A stretch of DNA of 64,000 bases, from positions 59,221 to 123,220 of the forward strand of contig JAPLNM010000029.1 of assembly GCA_026692845.1 (NCBI GenBank), in the 5' to 3' direction. Source of the DNA: Planctomycetota bacterium. Lineage in GTDB: Bacteria; Planctomycetota; Planctomycetia; Pirellulales; Pirellulaceae. This document shows positions 1 to 7,941 of the stretch, in pieces. How positions within the stretch are numbered: position 1 is the stretch's first letter; every line of letters starts with the position of its first letter. A program made the position numbers and the translations under genes. The notes under the pieces are model-generated. The model had not been told where the DNA came from. It worked only from the letters and a program-made list of their open reading frames with translations, and searched no databases.

Positions 1-399
1 GGCCTGATCGGTGCAGCCGCTCCTTGCGATTACATGCCCGAGCATGTCGAGACGAGCAAGCTACAGAAAACCGGAAACGACTTGATGCTTCATCTGAAGG
101 AAACACCCGACATCGTCGCGACACTCGCGGCAAAGAAGCTTTCCAAGCAGTGGGTCGTGGCATTTGCCTTGGAGACCCAAGACGTCCGATTCCGAGCCAT
201 CGTCAAGCTTAGCCGCAAAGCCTGTGATATGATCGTCTCGAACAGTGCTCAAGCCATGAATTCGCTCGACAACAGTGTCGAGGTGATCTTGCGCGGCGGA
301 ACGGTGTTGGATCAGTTCTACGGTCCGAAACCGCTGGTCGCAACCGGAATTCTAAGGCTCATCGATAAACACTTGATCGTCCCTACAGCCAATTCTTGA
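1..399 (+). CDS. coaBC: CoaBC bifunctional protein, C-terminal part (phosphopantothenoylcysteine synthetase domain), partial
   Basis: The reading frame is open from base 1, so only the last 132 residues are present and the start lies outside the window. The visible part matches the CTP-dependent CoaB ligase domain, which joins cysteine to 4'-phosphopantothenate in coenzyme A synthesis. Recognisable segments are an AAPCDYMP motif (usually AAVADY), a Lys-rich segment followed by TPDIVATLA, FALETQD (usual form FAAET) and KLSRKACDMIVSN before the final strand pair. It overlaps the next gene by four bases (TTGA). The N-terminal CoaC flavoprotein half cannot be seen, so a stand-alone CoaB is possible, although fused CoaBC is usual in bacteria. 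Confidence 0.85.
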   Translation, partial: GLIGAAAPCDYMPEHVETSKLQKTGNDLMLHLKETPDIVATLAAKKLSKQWVVAFALETQDVRFRAIVKLSRKACDMIVSNSAQAMNSLDNSVEVILRGGTVLDQFYGPKPLVATGILRLIDKHLIVPTANS

Positions 400-1151
400 G
401 CCACCTTGCCATGCACGGATCGATGCACCACGATTACCCGAACCTACCACCGGTCGACGAGCCGCTGGATATTCTTGTGGTGGCTCCCCATCCAGACGAT
501 GCGGAGTTGGGCATGGGAGGGACAATCGCCAAACTGCTCGAGCAACGCGTGCGTGTGGGGATTCTCGATTTGACCACCGGTGAGCCGACCCCTTTTGGCA
601 CGATGGAAAAACGTCAAGCGGAAACCAAAGCGGCTTCGGAGTTTTTACAAGTCACCTGGCGGTACAACTTGGGGCTCGCGAATCGGTTCCTTGAACCGAC
701 GCTAGAAAATCGTGCGAAGATCGCAGGGCTGTTCCGATTGGCCCGTCCCCGTTGGGTTTTTGCACCTTATTGGCTCGATGCACATCCGGATCATATCGCC
801 GCGACCGAGTTGGTCGAAGCGGCCAGGTTCTGGAGCAAACTCACCAAATGCGATTTGCCTGGGAAACCATTTCACCCTCAACGCATTTTCTATTACTACT
901 GCATCCATTTGAAACATATCCCTCAACCGGCCTGGATCATGGATATCAGCTCGCATTGGCAAGCCAAAGCCGATGCGATCATGGCTTACCGTAGCCAGTT
1001 CTACGAAGGAAAAGAACACCTTGATCCGCCGATCATCGAGCTATTGCGCGAGCAGGCTGCTACTTGGGGAATGTCCATCGGAGTTCGCTACGGAGAACCT
1101 TTCGCATCCAAAGAACCTCTGGGGCTTAGCGATCTTGCGCATTTGATCTAG
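396..1151 (+). CDS. bshB1: PIG-L/LmbE-family deacetylase, BshB1-like (bacillithiol biosynthesis)
   Basis: A 251-residue LmbE-fold metal-dependent N-deacetylase. The zinc motif PHPDDAE lies at residues 31-37 and the second metal/catalytic segment DAHPDH at 128-133. The arrangement [25 protein letters not shown] and an Ile-Asp-type segment MDISSHW is that of BshB1, which deacetylates GlcNAc-malate to GlcN-malate in bacillithiol synthesis. No bshA or bshC is in the window, so substrate assignment is by family resemblance only. The first possible start is a TTG at 396 overlapping the coaBC stop. ATG codons at 411 and 423 are equally plausible and still precede the conserved domain. Confidence 0.78.
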   Translation: MSHLAMHGSMHHDYPNLPPVDEPLDILVVAPHPDDAELGMGGTIAKLLEQRVRVGILDLTTGEPTPFGTMEKRQAETKAASEFLQVTWRYNLGLANRFLEPTLENRAKIAGLFRLARPRWVFAPYWLDAHPDHIAATELVEAARFWSKLTKCDLPGKPFHPQRIFYYYCIHLKHIPQPAWIMDISSHWQAKADAIMAYRSQFYEGKEHLDPPIIELLREQAATWGMSIGVRYGEPFASKEPLGLSDLAHLI

Positions 1152-1183
1152 GCCCACTTGACCTTATGGAGAGTCCCACCTGA

Positions 1184-2173
1184 ATGAACTCAAACCGCCG
1201 GCATTGGATGCAGCTTGCTACCTTGAGCGCCTCAGGTGCGCTGATCAGTGGGTGTTGGCAAGGCTCCCAAGACGCGCGCACCGCAGCGGGCCAGTCTAAC
1301 ACATCGGATGATCGCTTGCCGGTCGTGGCGACCACCGGGATGATAGCCGACATGGTCCGGAGCATTGGACGCGACGCGGTCCGACTCACGCAATTGATCC
1401 CGGCCGGGGTGGACCCTCACTTGTACAAACCGATCCGGGACGATGTCGTGGCGATCGTCCACTCGAAAATCGTTTTCTACAATGGGCTCAAACTCGAGGG
1501 ACGCATGGCCGACGTGCTCGGCGGCGGCTCGAAGTCCGATCGCGTGCATGTGGCCCTTTCCGATTCGCTCGATCCATCGAGTTTGATCGGGGAGTCGTCG
1601 AGCGATGCGATCGATCCGCACATTTGGATGGACGTCTCGATGTGGAGCAAGACGATCGGGTGCATCCGCGATACGCTCGGTAGATTTCTTGTTCACCACC
1701 AAGAGCGGTTGGATCGAGCCGCGCAGGAGTTGATCGTGCAGCTCGAAGCGCTCGATCGATACGGGCTAGAGGCCATCGAGAGGATTCCCAAGCCGCAGCG
1801 GATCTTGATTTCCTCGCACGATGCGTTCCAGTACTTTGGCCGACGCTATGGGTTGAGGGTCGAGGGTGTCCAAGGGATCTCGACAGCCTCCGAGGCAGGG
1901 CTTCAGAGGATCCCGGAGTTGATCGAGTTGATCGGCGAGAATTCCGTACCGGCGGTCTTCAAGGAATCAAGTGTTGCGGGCAAGATGATCGATGCGGTGA
2001 TCGAAGGAGCCGCAAGCCGCCGAATCGAGCTTCGTGTCGGCAAGGAACTCTACTCCGACGCGCTCGGTCCAGTTGGCTCCGGAGCCGAGACTTACCTGGG
2101 GATGATGAAGCATAATTTCGATAAGGTCGCCGAGGCACTCTCGGGTGGCCGTTCAACGCGATCAGGCATGTAA
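1184..2173 (+). CDS. TroA/ZnuA-family metal ABC transporter substrate-binding lipoprotein
   Basis: A 329-residue periplasmic-type metal-binding protein. It has a lipobox LISGC with the lipidated Cys at residue 24. Four candidate metal ligands sit where the TroA/PsaA family has them: His79 in DPHLY, His146 in DPHIW, His212 in SSHDAF and Asp292 in SDALG. Three His plus one Asp fits Zn or Mn. The family ends at a MMKHN segment; here a few extra residues (SGGRSTRSGM) follow as the gene runs towards a repeat-rich stretch. No ATP-binding or permease gene adjoins it, which is unusual because these genes are normally clustered. It may pair with a distant transporter. Confidence 0.85.
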   Translation: MNSNRRHWMQLATLSASGALISGCWQGSQDARTAAGQSNTSDDRLPVVATTGMIADMVRSIGRDAVRLTQLIPAGVDPHLYKPIRDDVVAIVHSKIVFYNGLKLEGRMADVLGGGSKSDRVHVALSDSLDPSSLIGESSSDAIDPHIWMDVSMWSKTIGCIRDTLGRFLVHHQERLDRAAQELIVQLEALDRYGLEAIERIPKPQRILISSHDAFQYFGRRYGLRVEGVQGISTASEAGLQRIPELIELIGENSVPAVFKESSVAGKMIDAVIEGAASRRIELRVGKELYSDALGPVGSGAETYLGMMKHNFDKVAEALSGGRSTRSGM

Positions 2174-2448
2174 CTTGTTCGTGCCTTGCATTGGATTTCG
2201 TCGTACTCGTACTCAGCGAAGCGGTACTCAGTCCGCCGCGGCGGACGGTACTCGTACTCGATGGCTGTTTGAACTGCGGCGATGCCGATAGAGGCGAATT
2301 CAAGCAATGCCTCTGCTAGCGCTCTAAGTCCATCTGGATCGCCGTAAATTCCTATCAACGGATCCTCATCGTCAAAGGGTTCATAGTAATGAATGACGAC
2401 GTTTTGCTTTTTCTTCATCGTAGTGCGCTCAGCGTCTATTTCGACCAT
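2092..2448 (-). CDS. Small hypothetical protein, weakly Imm32-like, with repeat-encoded tail
   Basis: About 118 residues. The N-terminal half has a beta strand followed by GDPDGLRALAEALLEFA, a pattern that resembles small immunity-type proteins of the Imm32 kind; the match is by eye and weak. The C-terminal half (IEYEYRPPRRTEYRFAEYEYDE) is encoded by a palindromic GTACTCG-rich repeat, so it may be read-through into non-coding repeat. The last 82 bases overlap the 3' end of the lipoprotein gene on the other strand. The start is uncertain: ATG 2448 is given, ATG 2418 (MKKKQN) is equally good, and a TTG lies at 2460. No toxin gene is visible nearby. Confidence 0.4.
   Translation of the reverse strand: MVEIDAERTTMKKKQNVVIHYYEPFDDEDPLIGIYGDPDGLRALAEALLEFASIGIAAVQTAIEYEYRPPRRTEYRFAEYEYDEIQCKARTSYMPDRVERPPESASATLSKLCFIIPR
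2195..2262. repeat. Palindromic GTACTCG repeat with perfect CCGCCGCGGCGG core
   Basis: Copies of GTACTCGTACTC lie on both sides of a perfect 12-base palindrome CCGCCGCGGCGG, with a second GCGAAGCGGTACTCAG element between. The layout resembles dispersed REP-type elements rather than coding constraint. It lies between the end of the lipoprotein gene and the body of the small minus-strand ORF, and supplies the Tyr/Glu/Arg-rich tail of that ORF. Confidence 0.55.
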
Positions 2449-2487
2449 GGGGGGAATCAACGATCGCTAGGGCTAGAACGTATACTT

Positions 2488-2700
2488 TTACTTGGTATGC
2501 AATACAATTAAGCCGTCCACATCAGCGCCCAACCCCCGGTCAAGCTCATCGAATCCTTTTTCGACTTCATATTTGAGCGTTTCGCTCGCCCTAAGCATTC
2601 TGAGGCCTTCAGCAATGACATCCTCTTCGGATAGAAACCGACGAGAGTCAACAAGACGTTTCACGAATGGTGCAAAATCACTTGGTATTTGGACTGTCAT
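2488..2700 (-). CDS. ParD-like ribbon-helix-helix antitoxin, without visible toxin
   Basis: Seventy residues beginning MTVQIPSDF. The short N-terminal strand followed by helices with FVKRLVDSRRFLSEEDVIAEGLRML is typical of ParD/CopG-type antitoxins, which bind operator DNA as dimers and neutralise a ParE or RelE toxin with their C-terminal tail. The ATG at 2700 is chosen because homology starts there; ATG 2709 adds three residues and the frame stays open to 2868 without family-like sequence. No ParE/RelE-like gene lies on either side: the next minus-strand ORF downstream is the Imm32-like protein. It could be an orphan antitoxin or the remnant of a lost pair. Confidence 0.6.
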   Translation of the reverse strand: MTVQIPSDFAPFVKRLVDSRRFLSEEDVIAEGLRMLRASETLKYEVEKGFDELDRGLGADVDGLIVLHTK

Positions 2701-2957
2701 TTTGTACATTCTCCGATTTAGGGACACCCAAATTGTACACTTGTCCGGCATGCTTGCCACGCAAAGGGCCGGAACATCTAGTGAGGATGCCCTTTTCCGG
2801 GCACCCTCCCCACACCACCAGGCATGCTGGTCCGCACCGGGCCGTTCAATGAGGATGACCATGCTCAACCCCGCGTCCTCGATGCCGATCGTTGATCGAG
2901 GAAAACGCTGCAGTTAAGGGCTCTTAGCCTTTTTCACCCACAAATTCCGCGGGAGGC

Positions 2958-3542
2958 CTAATGCCTAAGCTCGTAGTCGGTGATTTTCGACTCGTGTTCC
3001 AGGGTCAAGCCGATGTCGTCGAGGCCGTGGAGCAAGCAATGGCGGCGAAAGGGCTCGACGTCAAAACTCGCCGAGAATCCTTGGTCGTCGAAAACCCGAT
3101 TTTGCTCCAGATCGACCGTGAGTCGATAAGGCACATTGGATTGGAATCGACGAAACAATTCTTCGACGAGTTCTTCGGACAAGGCGATCGGCAAGACGCC
3201 GTTTTTGAAGCAGTTGTTGTAGAAGATGTCGGCAAACGAGGGAGCGATGACGGCTCGAATCCCGTAGTCTTCGATGGCCCACACGGCGTGTTCACGCGAC
3301 GAGCCGCTGCCGAAATTTCTCCGGGCCAGCAGGATCTGCGCCTGAGCGTTGCGGGGCAGATTCAGTTCGAACGTCGGGTTCGGATCGCCGTTTTCGAGGA
3401 ATCGCCAGTCGAAGAACAGAAATTGGCCGAATCCCGATCGTTCGATCCGCTTGAGAAACTGCTTGGGGATGATTTGGTCGGTATCGACGTTCGCACGGTC
3501 CATGGCTGCTGCGACGCCATAGAGTTTTGTGAATGCTTTCAT
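2958..3542 (-). CDS. leuD: 3-isopropylmalate dehydratase small subunit
   Basis: A 194-residue LeuD. Its N-terminus ([26 protein letters not shown]) is the standard swivel-domain start, and [14 protein letters not shown] carries the SSREH substrate-binding motif. Together with LeuC it forms isopropylmalate isomerase, converting 2- to 3-isopropylmalate in leucine biosynthesis. It starts 36 bases after the leuC stop on the same strand, so the two are surely cotranscribed. The length is normal for the family. No leuA or leuB is in the window. Confidence 0.95.
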   Translation of the reverse strand: MKAFTKLYGVAAAMDRANVDTDQIIPKQFLKRIERSGFGQFLFFDWRFLENGDPNPTFELNLPRNAQAQILLARRNFGSGSSREHAVWAIEDYGIRAVIAPSFADIFYNNCFKNGVLPIALSEELVEELFRRFQSNVPYRLTVDLEQNRVFDDQGFSASFDVEPFRRHCLLHGLDDIGLTLEHESKITDYELRH

Positions 3543-3578
3543 GGTCCTGGGTCTTCGTTGAGGGTTTGGGGGGCCCGA

Positions 3579-5006
3579 TCAGCGGTATTGCCAATCGCGA
3601 ATGTCGATGAATTTGCCGGCGATTGCAGCGGCTGCGGCCATCGCTGGGGAGACCAAGTGGGTACGGCCAGCTTTGCCTTGTCGGCCCTCGAAGTTGCGGT
3701 TGGAGGTCGAGGCGCAGCGTTGGCCTGGATCGAGTCGATCGGGGTTCATGGCCAAGCACATGCTGCAACCGGCTTGACGCCAATCGAAACCTGCTTCTTT
3801 GAAAACGCGATCGAGACCTTCTTTTTCCGCTTGCTGTTTGACCAGTCCGCTTCCGGGCACGACCATTGCGTCGACTTGCCCGCAGACCCGGTAGCCTTGG
3901 ACGACTTTGGCCGCCGCGCGGAGGTCTTCGATGCGGGCGTTGGTGCACGAGCCGATAAAGACGCGTTGGATTGGGGTATTGGTAAGTTTCTCTCCGGCTT
4001 GGAGACCCATGTAGTCCAGGGCGCTGGCCGTCGACTTGCGCTCGGTTTCGTCTTGGAAGTCCTCCGGAGATGGAATGGGTGTATTGACCGAGATGACTTG
4101 GCCGGGGTTGGTTCCCCAGGTGATCTGCGGTTCGATGTCTTGACCGCGGAACAGATCGACACGGTCGTACCTAGCGCCGGGATCCGAAGGGAGATTTCGC
4201 CAAAGCTCGATGGCGCTCTGGAGGTCCTTTGGAGCAAAGGGCCTGCCTTGGAGGTAGTCGAAGGTCGATTGGTCAGGAGCGATCATACCGGCACGAGCTC
4301 CGGCCTCGATCGACATGTTGCACACGGTCATGCGTTCTTCCATCGAGAGGTTACGAATCACCTCACCGGTGTACTCCAACACATAACCGGTTCCACCTGA
4401 GGTGGTCAACTTGCCAATCAAATACAGAATCAGATCCTTGGCTGTCACCCCGGGTGCCAACTGCCCATCGACGCGCAGTTCGTAGGTTTTGGGGAGATAT
4501 TGCAAAAGCGTTTGGGTTGCCAGCACGTGTTCGACTTCGCTCGTTCCGATGCCGAAGGCAAGCGCACCGAATGCGCCGTGGGTTGCCGTGTGGGAGTCAC
4601 CGCAGACGATCGTCATGCCAGGTTGGGTGTATCCGAGTTCCGGACCGATGATGTGGACGATCCCCTGGTGTGGATCGTTCAGATCATAGAGTCGGATTCC
4701 GAACTCTTTGCAGTTATTGCGCAACGTATCGACTTGCTGGCGCGCGATTGTGTCGGCGATTGGCAAGGACCTGTCGGAGGTCGGAACATTGTGGTCGGGC
4801 GTAGCGATGGTCCGTTCGGGTCTACGGACTTTGCGTCCGGCCAACCGCAGGCCTTCGAAAGCCTGCGCGCTGGTCACCTCGTGCACTAGGTGCAAATCGA
4901 TATAGAGGATGGCTTGCTTGCCAGCCTCGTGATGGACCACATGCTGGTCCCAGATCTTTTGGAACATGGTCCTGGGATAGGATGGGTTCGGGGGTCGGTT
5001 GCTCAT
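3579..5006 (-). CDS. leuC: 3-isopropylmalate dehydratase large subunit
   Basis: A 475-residue aconitase-family subunit. The three [4Fe-4S] cysteines are present in [11 protein letters not shown] and [11 protein letters not shown], and [20 protein letters not shown] is the expected active-site segment. I choose ATG 5006 (MSNRPPN) because the [13 protein letters not shown] segment that follows matches the usual N-terminus; ATG 4967 would cut into it and an upstream ATG at 5033 adds only unconserved residues. It heads the leuCD operon. The 180 bases upstream of it are AT-richer and hold the divergent start region of the next gene; no T-box or leucine leader peptide is apparent. Confidence 0.95.
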   Translation of the reverse strand: MSNRPPNPSYPRTMFQKIWDQHVVHHEAGKQAILYIDLHLVHEVTSAQAFEGLRLAGRKVRRPERTIATPDHNVPTSDRSLPIADTIARQQVDTLRNNCKEFGIRLYDLNDPHQGIVHIIGPELGYTQPGMTIVCGDSHTATHGAFGALAFGIGTSEVEHVLATQTLLQYLPKTYELRVDGQLAPGVTAKDLILYLIGKLTTSGGTGYVLEYTGEVIRNLSMEERMTVCNMSIEAGARAGMIAPDQSTFDYLQGRPFAPKDLQSAIELWRNLPSDPGARYDRVDLFRGQDIEPQITWGTNPGQVISVNTPIPSPEDFQDETERKSTASALDYMGLQAGEKLTNTPIQRVFIGSCTNARIEDLRAAAKVVQGYRVCGQVDAMVVPGSGLVKQQAEKEGLDRVFKEAGFDWRQAGCSMCLAMNPDRLDPGQRCASTSNRNFEGRQGKAGRTHLVSPAMAAAAAIAGKFIDIRDWQYR

Positions 5007-5219
5007 GGAATCCGTTGGGGGAAAGGGAGCCAAGCGGCGTTGGCAAGCAAAAGCGTACTCTTATGAGTTTCGGCGGTTTTTTGTCAAGCGTCTAGGGAGG
5101 AAACTTCGTGCGAATTATATGCTCCCCTGATCTTTTGAAGTAGCCTCATGTATAGTAACCTACTTACCCGTATGGCCCAACGCTTTTTGTCCTGTGGAAT
5201 TAAAGGAAGTGATTGACTT

Positions 5220-5792
5220 ATGTCCGATGCTGACGCTTTTCACAATCGATGCCGTTCCTTAGAGAATGCATTCTTTTCGGATCTGGATCAAAGGCTCATC
5301 CGGGAGCTTCAGGACAAGCTTTCGGCAGACGATGCCGTCGCGAAGTTGCGGGCCGAATCGGGGATTCAAGACGATGCGACCTTGAAAGCATTGCAAGGGC
5401 TTGGGATCACCCCGGAGGCTCTCAGCGCGTTTCGCATTTTGCCGCTCGTGGCCGTGGCTTGGGCCGACGGTCATGCCGACGCCTTGGAGATAGCGGCCGT
5501 CCACATGATCGCCCAACGGCACCTTGCTGCCGGTTCGCAAGCATCGAAGCTCATGGAGCGTTGGCTCAAGGAAGGTCCTACGCCTGAGATGATCTCGGCT
5601 TGGGAGTCGTGTGCAAGCGCGGTCTTCGCATCGCTCGGCCCGCATCAAAGCGCGGATCTTAAAAATCAATTGGTCGAAGAGGTCAACGATGTGGCCAAGG
5701 CTAGCGGGGGGGTACTAGGGTTTGCCGCGACGGCGAAATCCGAAAGCGATAGGATCGCGGGTATCAAACGGGCACTGGGCGTGACCGCCTAA
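5220..5792 (+). CDS. TerB-like helical protein
   Basis: A 190-residue, all-helical soluble protein with no signal peptide. Residues around 74-97 (LPLVAVAWADGHADALEI) match the acidic-motif start of the TerB/DjlA-N-like fold, in which Asp and Glu residues on helices coordinate metal. The gene is preceded by AAGGAAG about eight bases before the ATG, one of the clearer ribosome binding sites in the window. A TATAGT hexamer at 5151-5156 could be its -10 element, but I see no good -35. Function is unknown; TerB-like domains in planctomycetes are common and are not evidence of tellurite resistance. Confidence 0.7.
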   Translation: MSDADAFHNRCRSLENAFFSDLDQRLIRELQDKLSADDAVAKLRAESGIQDDATLKALQGLGITPEALSAFRILPLVAVAWADGHADALEIAAVHMIAQRHLAAGSQASKLMERWLKEGPTPEMISAWESCASAVFASLGPHQSADLKNQLVEEVNDVAKASGGVLGFAATAKSESDRIAGIKRALGVTA

Positions 5793-5834
5793 ACCAGACT
5801 TGTTTTTCCATCCGATCTGTGGCACCCTTGGTCC

Positions 5835-6605
5835 ATGCAATCTGCCTCGAACATGACATCCGATCCGAATCCTCGTTCTGAATCGCCCAAGGTGGTTTGG
5901 CATACCGGTTCGGTAGGCCTTGCGCAGCGAGCGGAGCTAATGGGGCAAATCGGATGTGTCGTATGGTTTACGGGCTTGAGTGGATCGGGCAAGTCGACGA
6001 TTGCAAATAGGCTCGATGGGATGTTGCAGACCCAGGGCCGCCCGAGTTTTCTGCTCGACGGCGACAACATCCGCCATGGGCTGTGCGCTGGTCCATCAAT
6101 GCTCGAGCCGCAGTATGGCGCGAGCTTTGCCCAGCGATTCGGCTTGGGGTTTTCCCCACAGGACCGCGAGGAGAACATCCGCCGCGTCGGAGCAGTGACT
6201 TGTTTGATGGCCTCGGCAGGGTTGATTTGCTTGACGGCTTTCGTCAGCCCCTATCGTAAGGATCGCGATCGGGTCCGCAGCATGATCGAAGAGCAAGCTG
6301 GGTTGCGTTTCTTTGAGGTTTTTGTCGATACACCCTTGGCCATCTGCGAACAGCGGGATCCCAAGGGACTTTACCGCCAAGCCCGCGAGGGCAAGATCCC
6401 ATTTTTCACAGGGATCACCGATCCTTACGAGCCTCCACCGAGCCCGGATCTGGTCATCGAAGCAGGCACTGGGACACCCGAAATCCATGCACAAAGTGTG
6501 CTTGAGCATTTGGCTCTCGAACGTATTTTTCGCGATTTACCGCGGAATTCCTCTGCGAATTCCTCTGCGAATACCTCGGCGAATACCTCTGGGGAGGGTT
6601 TATGA
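5835..6605 (+). CDS. cysC: Adenylylsulfate kinase with internal insertion and repetitive tail
   Basis: Phosphorylates adenosine 5'-phosphosulfate to PAPS. Walker A GLSGSGKST is at residues 47-55, the LDGDNIRHGL substrate motif at 74-83, ENIRRVGA at 113-120, and SPYRKDR and DPKGLYRQAR follow in order. Two oddities: about 19 residues (CAGPSMLEPQYGASFAQRF) separate RHGL from LGFSPQDR, which are nearly adjacent in ordinary CysC; and the C-terminus ends in NSSANSSANTSANTS encoded by four 12-base repeats. No ATP sulfurylase gene is nearby, so it may serve sulfation rather than assimilation. It overlaps the next gene by ATGA. Confidence 0.88.
   Translation: MQSASNMTSDPNPRSESPKVVWHTGSVGLAQRAELMGQIGCVVWFTGLSGSGKSTIANRLDGMLQTQGRPSFLLDGDNIRHGLCAGPSMLEPQYGASFAQRFGLGFSPQDREENIRRVGAVTCLMASAGLICLTAFVSPYRKDRDRVRSMIEEQAGLRFFEVFVDTPLAICEQRDPKGLYRQAREGKIPFFTGITDPYEPPPSPDLVIEAGTGTPEIHAQSVLEHLALERIFRDLPRNSSANSSANTSANTSGEGL
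6545..6592 (+). repeat. Four 12-bp in-frame repeats (GAATTCCTCTGC type)
   Basis: Four tandem units, two identical GAATTCCTCTGC and two variants GAATACCTCGGC and GAATACCTCTGG, encoding the Asn-Ser-Ser-Ala / Asn-Thr-Ser-Ala tail of CysC. Confidence 0.9.
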
Positions 6606-7435
6606 ACGCCTCTGCCAGTTACCGGTATGTCGTGCGTTGCGGATTGAATCGAGCGATCTTTTCGATGCAATCCAAGACGCAGCAGAATCGAGGCGATCAG
6701 GTCATCGCTAGGTCGAATCGGGGGATTGAACTCGGAGTGGTCCTCTGTGAGATCACCCCGCAAAATCAATCCTCCACCGAAAATCTTGCGAGCGGGTCGA
6801 TCCAGCGCCCGGCCAGCGCGATGGACTTGGCTACCTTGGCCCAGTGGAAAAAGCAATCGATTCAGGAAGCTGCCGAGAGCCAATCGATCGTCGATAGTCT
6901 TGGACTTCCGATGCAGATCGTCGAGATTGAGAGGATCATCGGTGGGGAGTTGATCACGGTTTTTTTTACCGCTGCCGATCGGATCGATTTTCGAGAGTTG
7001 GTCAAAAAGCTTGCTGGCAAGTTCCATGCAAAGATCGAGATGCGGCAGATTGGCGCCCGGGAAGAAGCGAAGCTTTTGGGTGGCTATGGCGATTGCGGCA
7101 GACCCCTGTGTTGTTCTGGGCATTTGCTCGAGATGCCGCCGGTCTCGATGCGGATGGCCAAGCTTCAGAAAGCCACGCTCGATCCGAACAAGCTCTCGGG
7201 CCGATGCGGTAGGCTGAAATGTTGCCTTCGCTATGAGAACGACCACTACGAGGAATTGGCATCCAAGGTCCCCCCGCCCGGCAGTGAGATCCTGACGCGC
7301 GAAGGAACGGCTCGAGTGCTCAATGTCGAGTTGCTTGCGCAGCAGATACTCATCGTAACCCAGGACAATCGCCGCGTACTGATCACTCCCGAGGAATGCT
7401 TATCGGTCATCAAGCGAGGGCCAGAATTCTCATGA
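6602..7435 (+). CDS. PSP1 C-terminal domain protein, RicT/YaaT-like
   Basis: A 277-residue protein of the RicT (YaaT) type. In Bacillus, RicT acts with RicA and RicF in an Fe-S-containing complex that helps RNase Y processing; that role is known only from Firmicutes. Here the cluster-type cysteines are conserved: Cys165, Cys170 and Cys171 in GDCGRPLCC, and Cys202, Cys207 and Cys208 in GRCGRLKCC. The central region HAKIEMRQIGAREEAKLLGGYG is the PSP1 core. A planctomycete-type linker (about residues 52-90) interrupts the N-terminal part. It overlaps cysC and the next gene by ATGA at both ends, so translation is probably coupled across all three. Confidence 0.85.
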   Translation: MNASASYRYVVRCGLNRAIFSMQSKTQQNRGDQVIARSNRGIELGVVLCEITPQNQSSTENLASGSIQRPASAMDLATLAQWKKQSIQEAAESQSIVDSLGLPMQIVEIERIIGGELITVFFTAADRIDFRELVKKLAGKFHAKIEMRQIGAREEAKLLGGYGDCGRPLCCSGHLLEMPPVSMRMAKLQKATLDPNKLSGRCGRLKCCLRYENDHYEELASKVPPPGSEILTREGTARVLNVELLAQQILIVTQDNRRVLITPEECLSVIKRGPEFS

Positions 7436-7851
7436 ACGAACATGTCCTAGCCATGATGGAACTCCTGGCCAAAGACCAACGCTATCACCTGGAAGCTTAT
7501 CAATTCGTCCGGGAAAGCTTGGCCTATGCCCAGCGCGTCATGAATATACCTACCCATACGGGTGAAAACGAGAACGACGAGGGCAAGTCCGACCGTCATT
7601 TGACTGGCCAGCAGCTTTGCCAAGCGATCCGTGAGTATGCGCTCGAGCAGTACGGAGCCTTGTCGAAAACCGTTCTGAACAGTTGGGGGATCCAAACCAC
7701 TGGCGACTTCGGTGAGATCGTGTACAACTTGATCCGCATCCGAGAGATGAGGAAAAGCAAATCTGACCGCCGAGAGGATTTCGACGACCAATACGAATTC
7801 GACGAAGCCTTTTCGGCTCGCTTTGAACGCATCGGGAGTCAGGATGGATAA
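7432..7851 (+). CDS. Minf_1886-family conserved hypothetical protein
   Basis: A 139-residue protein starting MNEHVLAMM. The pattern RYHLEAYQFVRESLAYAQ, HLTGQQLCQAIREYALEQYG and VLNSWGIQTTGDFGEIVYNLI fits the family known as Minf_1886, which is largely restricted to Planctomycetes and Verrucomicrobia and has no known function. ATG 7432 is preferred over an in-frame ATG at 7396 because it overlaps the preceding stop by ATGA and begins the conserved region. The C-terminus is acidic and phenylalanine-rich (DDQYEFDEAFSARFERI), which may be a binding segment. Its 3' end overlaps the start of the next small ORF by eight bases. Confidence 0.85.
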   Translation: MNEHVLAMMELLAKDQRYHLEAYQFVRESLAYAQRVMNIPTHTGENENDEGKSDRHLTGQQLCQAIREYALEQYGALSKTVLNSWGIQTTGDFGEIVYNLIRIREMRKSKSDRREDFDDQYEFDEAFSARFERIGSQDG

Positions 7852-7939
7852 GCGGTTTTTGCTAGCTTCGTTGCTGTTGGTCGGTTGGAGCGGCTACATG
7901 CTTTGGGTGGTTTCTAGGATTTGGCTCGAATCGCGCTAG
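7844..7939 (+). CDS. 31-residue single-pass membrane peptide
   Basis: ATG at 7844 overlaps the stop of the preceding gene (ATGGATAA) and the frame ends in TAG at 7937-7939, two bases before the apgM ATG. The product starts MDKRFLLASLLLVGWSGYML, followed by a short WVV segment and a basic/aromatic end: a Lys-Arg start, a hydrophobic helix of about 19 residues and an Arg/Glu/Arg end. This is what a real small membrane protein would look like, and it fills the only space between two coupled genes. It is too short for standard gene callers. No homologue is known to me. Confidence 0.5.
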   Translation: MDKRFLLASLLLVGWSGYMLWVVSRIWLESR

Positions 7940-7941
7940 CT

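Noticed and set aside
2701..2868. N-terminal extension of the ParD-like protein
   Set aside because: The family begins at MTVQIPSDF; the upstream residues show no helix-strand pattern and no homology.
2961..4400. 479-residue plus-strand ORF opposite leuCD
   Set aside because: It is the antisense shadow of two well-conserved genes and has no recognisable domain; long antisense frames are common at this base composition.
5007..5219. T-box or leucine leader upstream of leuC
   Set aside because: No T-box specifier or antiterminator motif and no Leu-rich short ORF on the minus strand.
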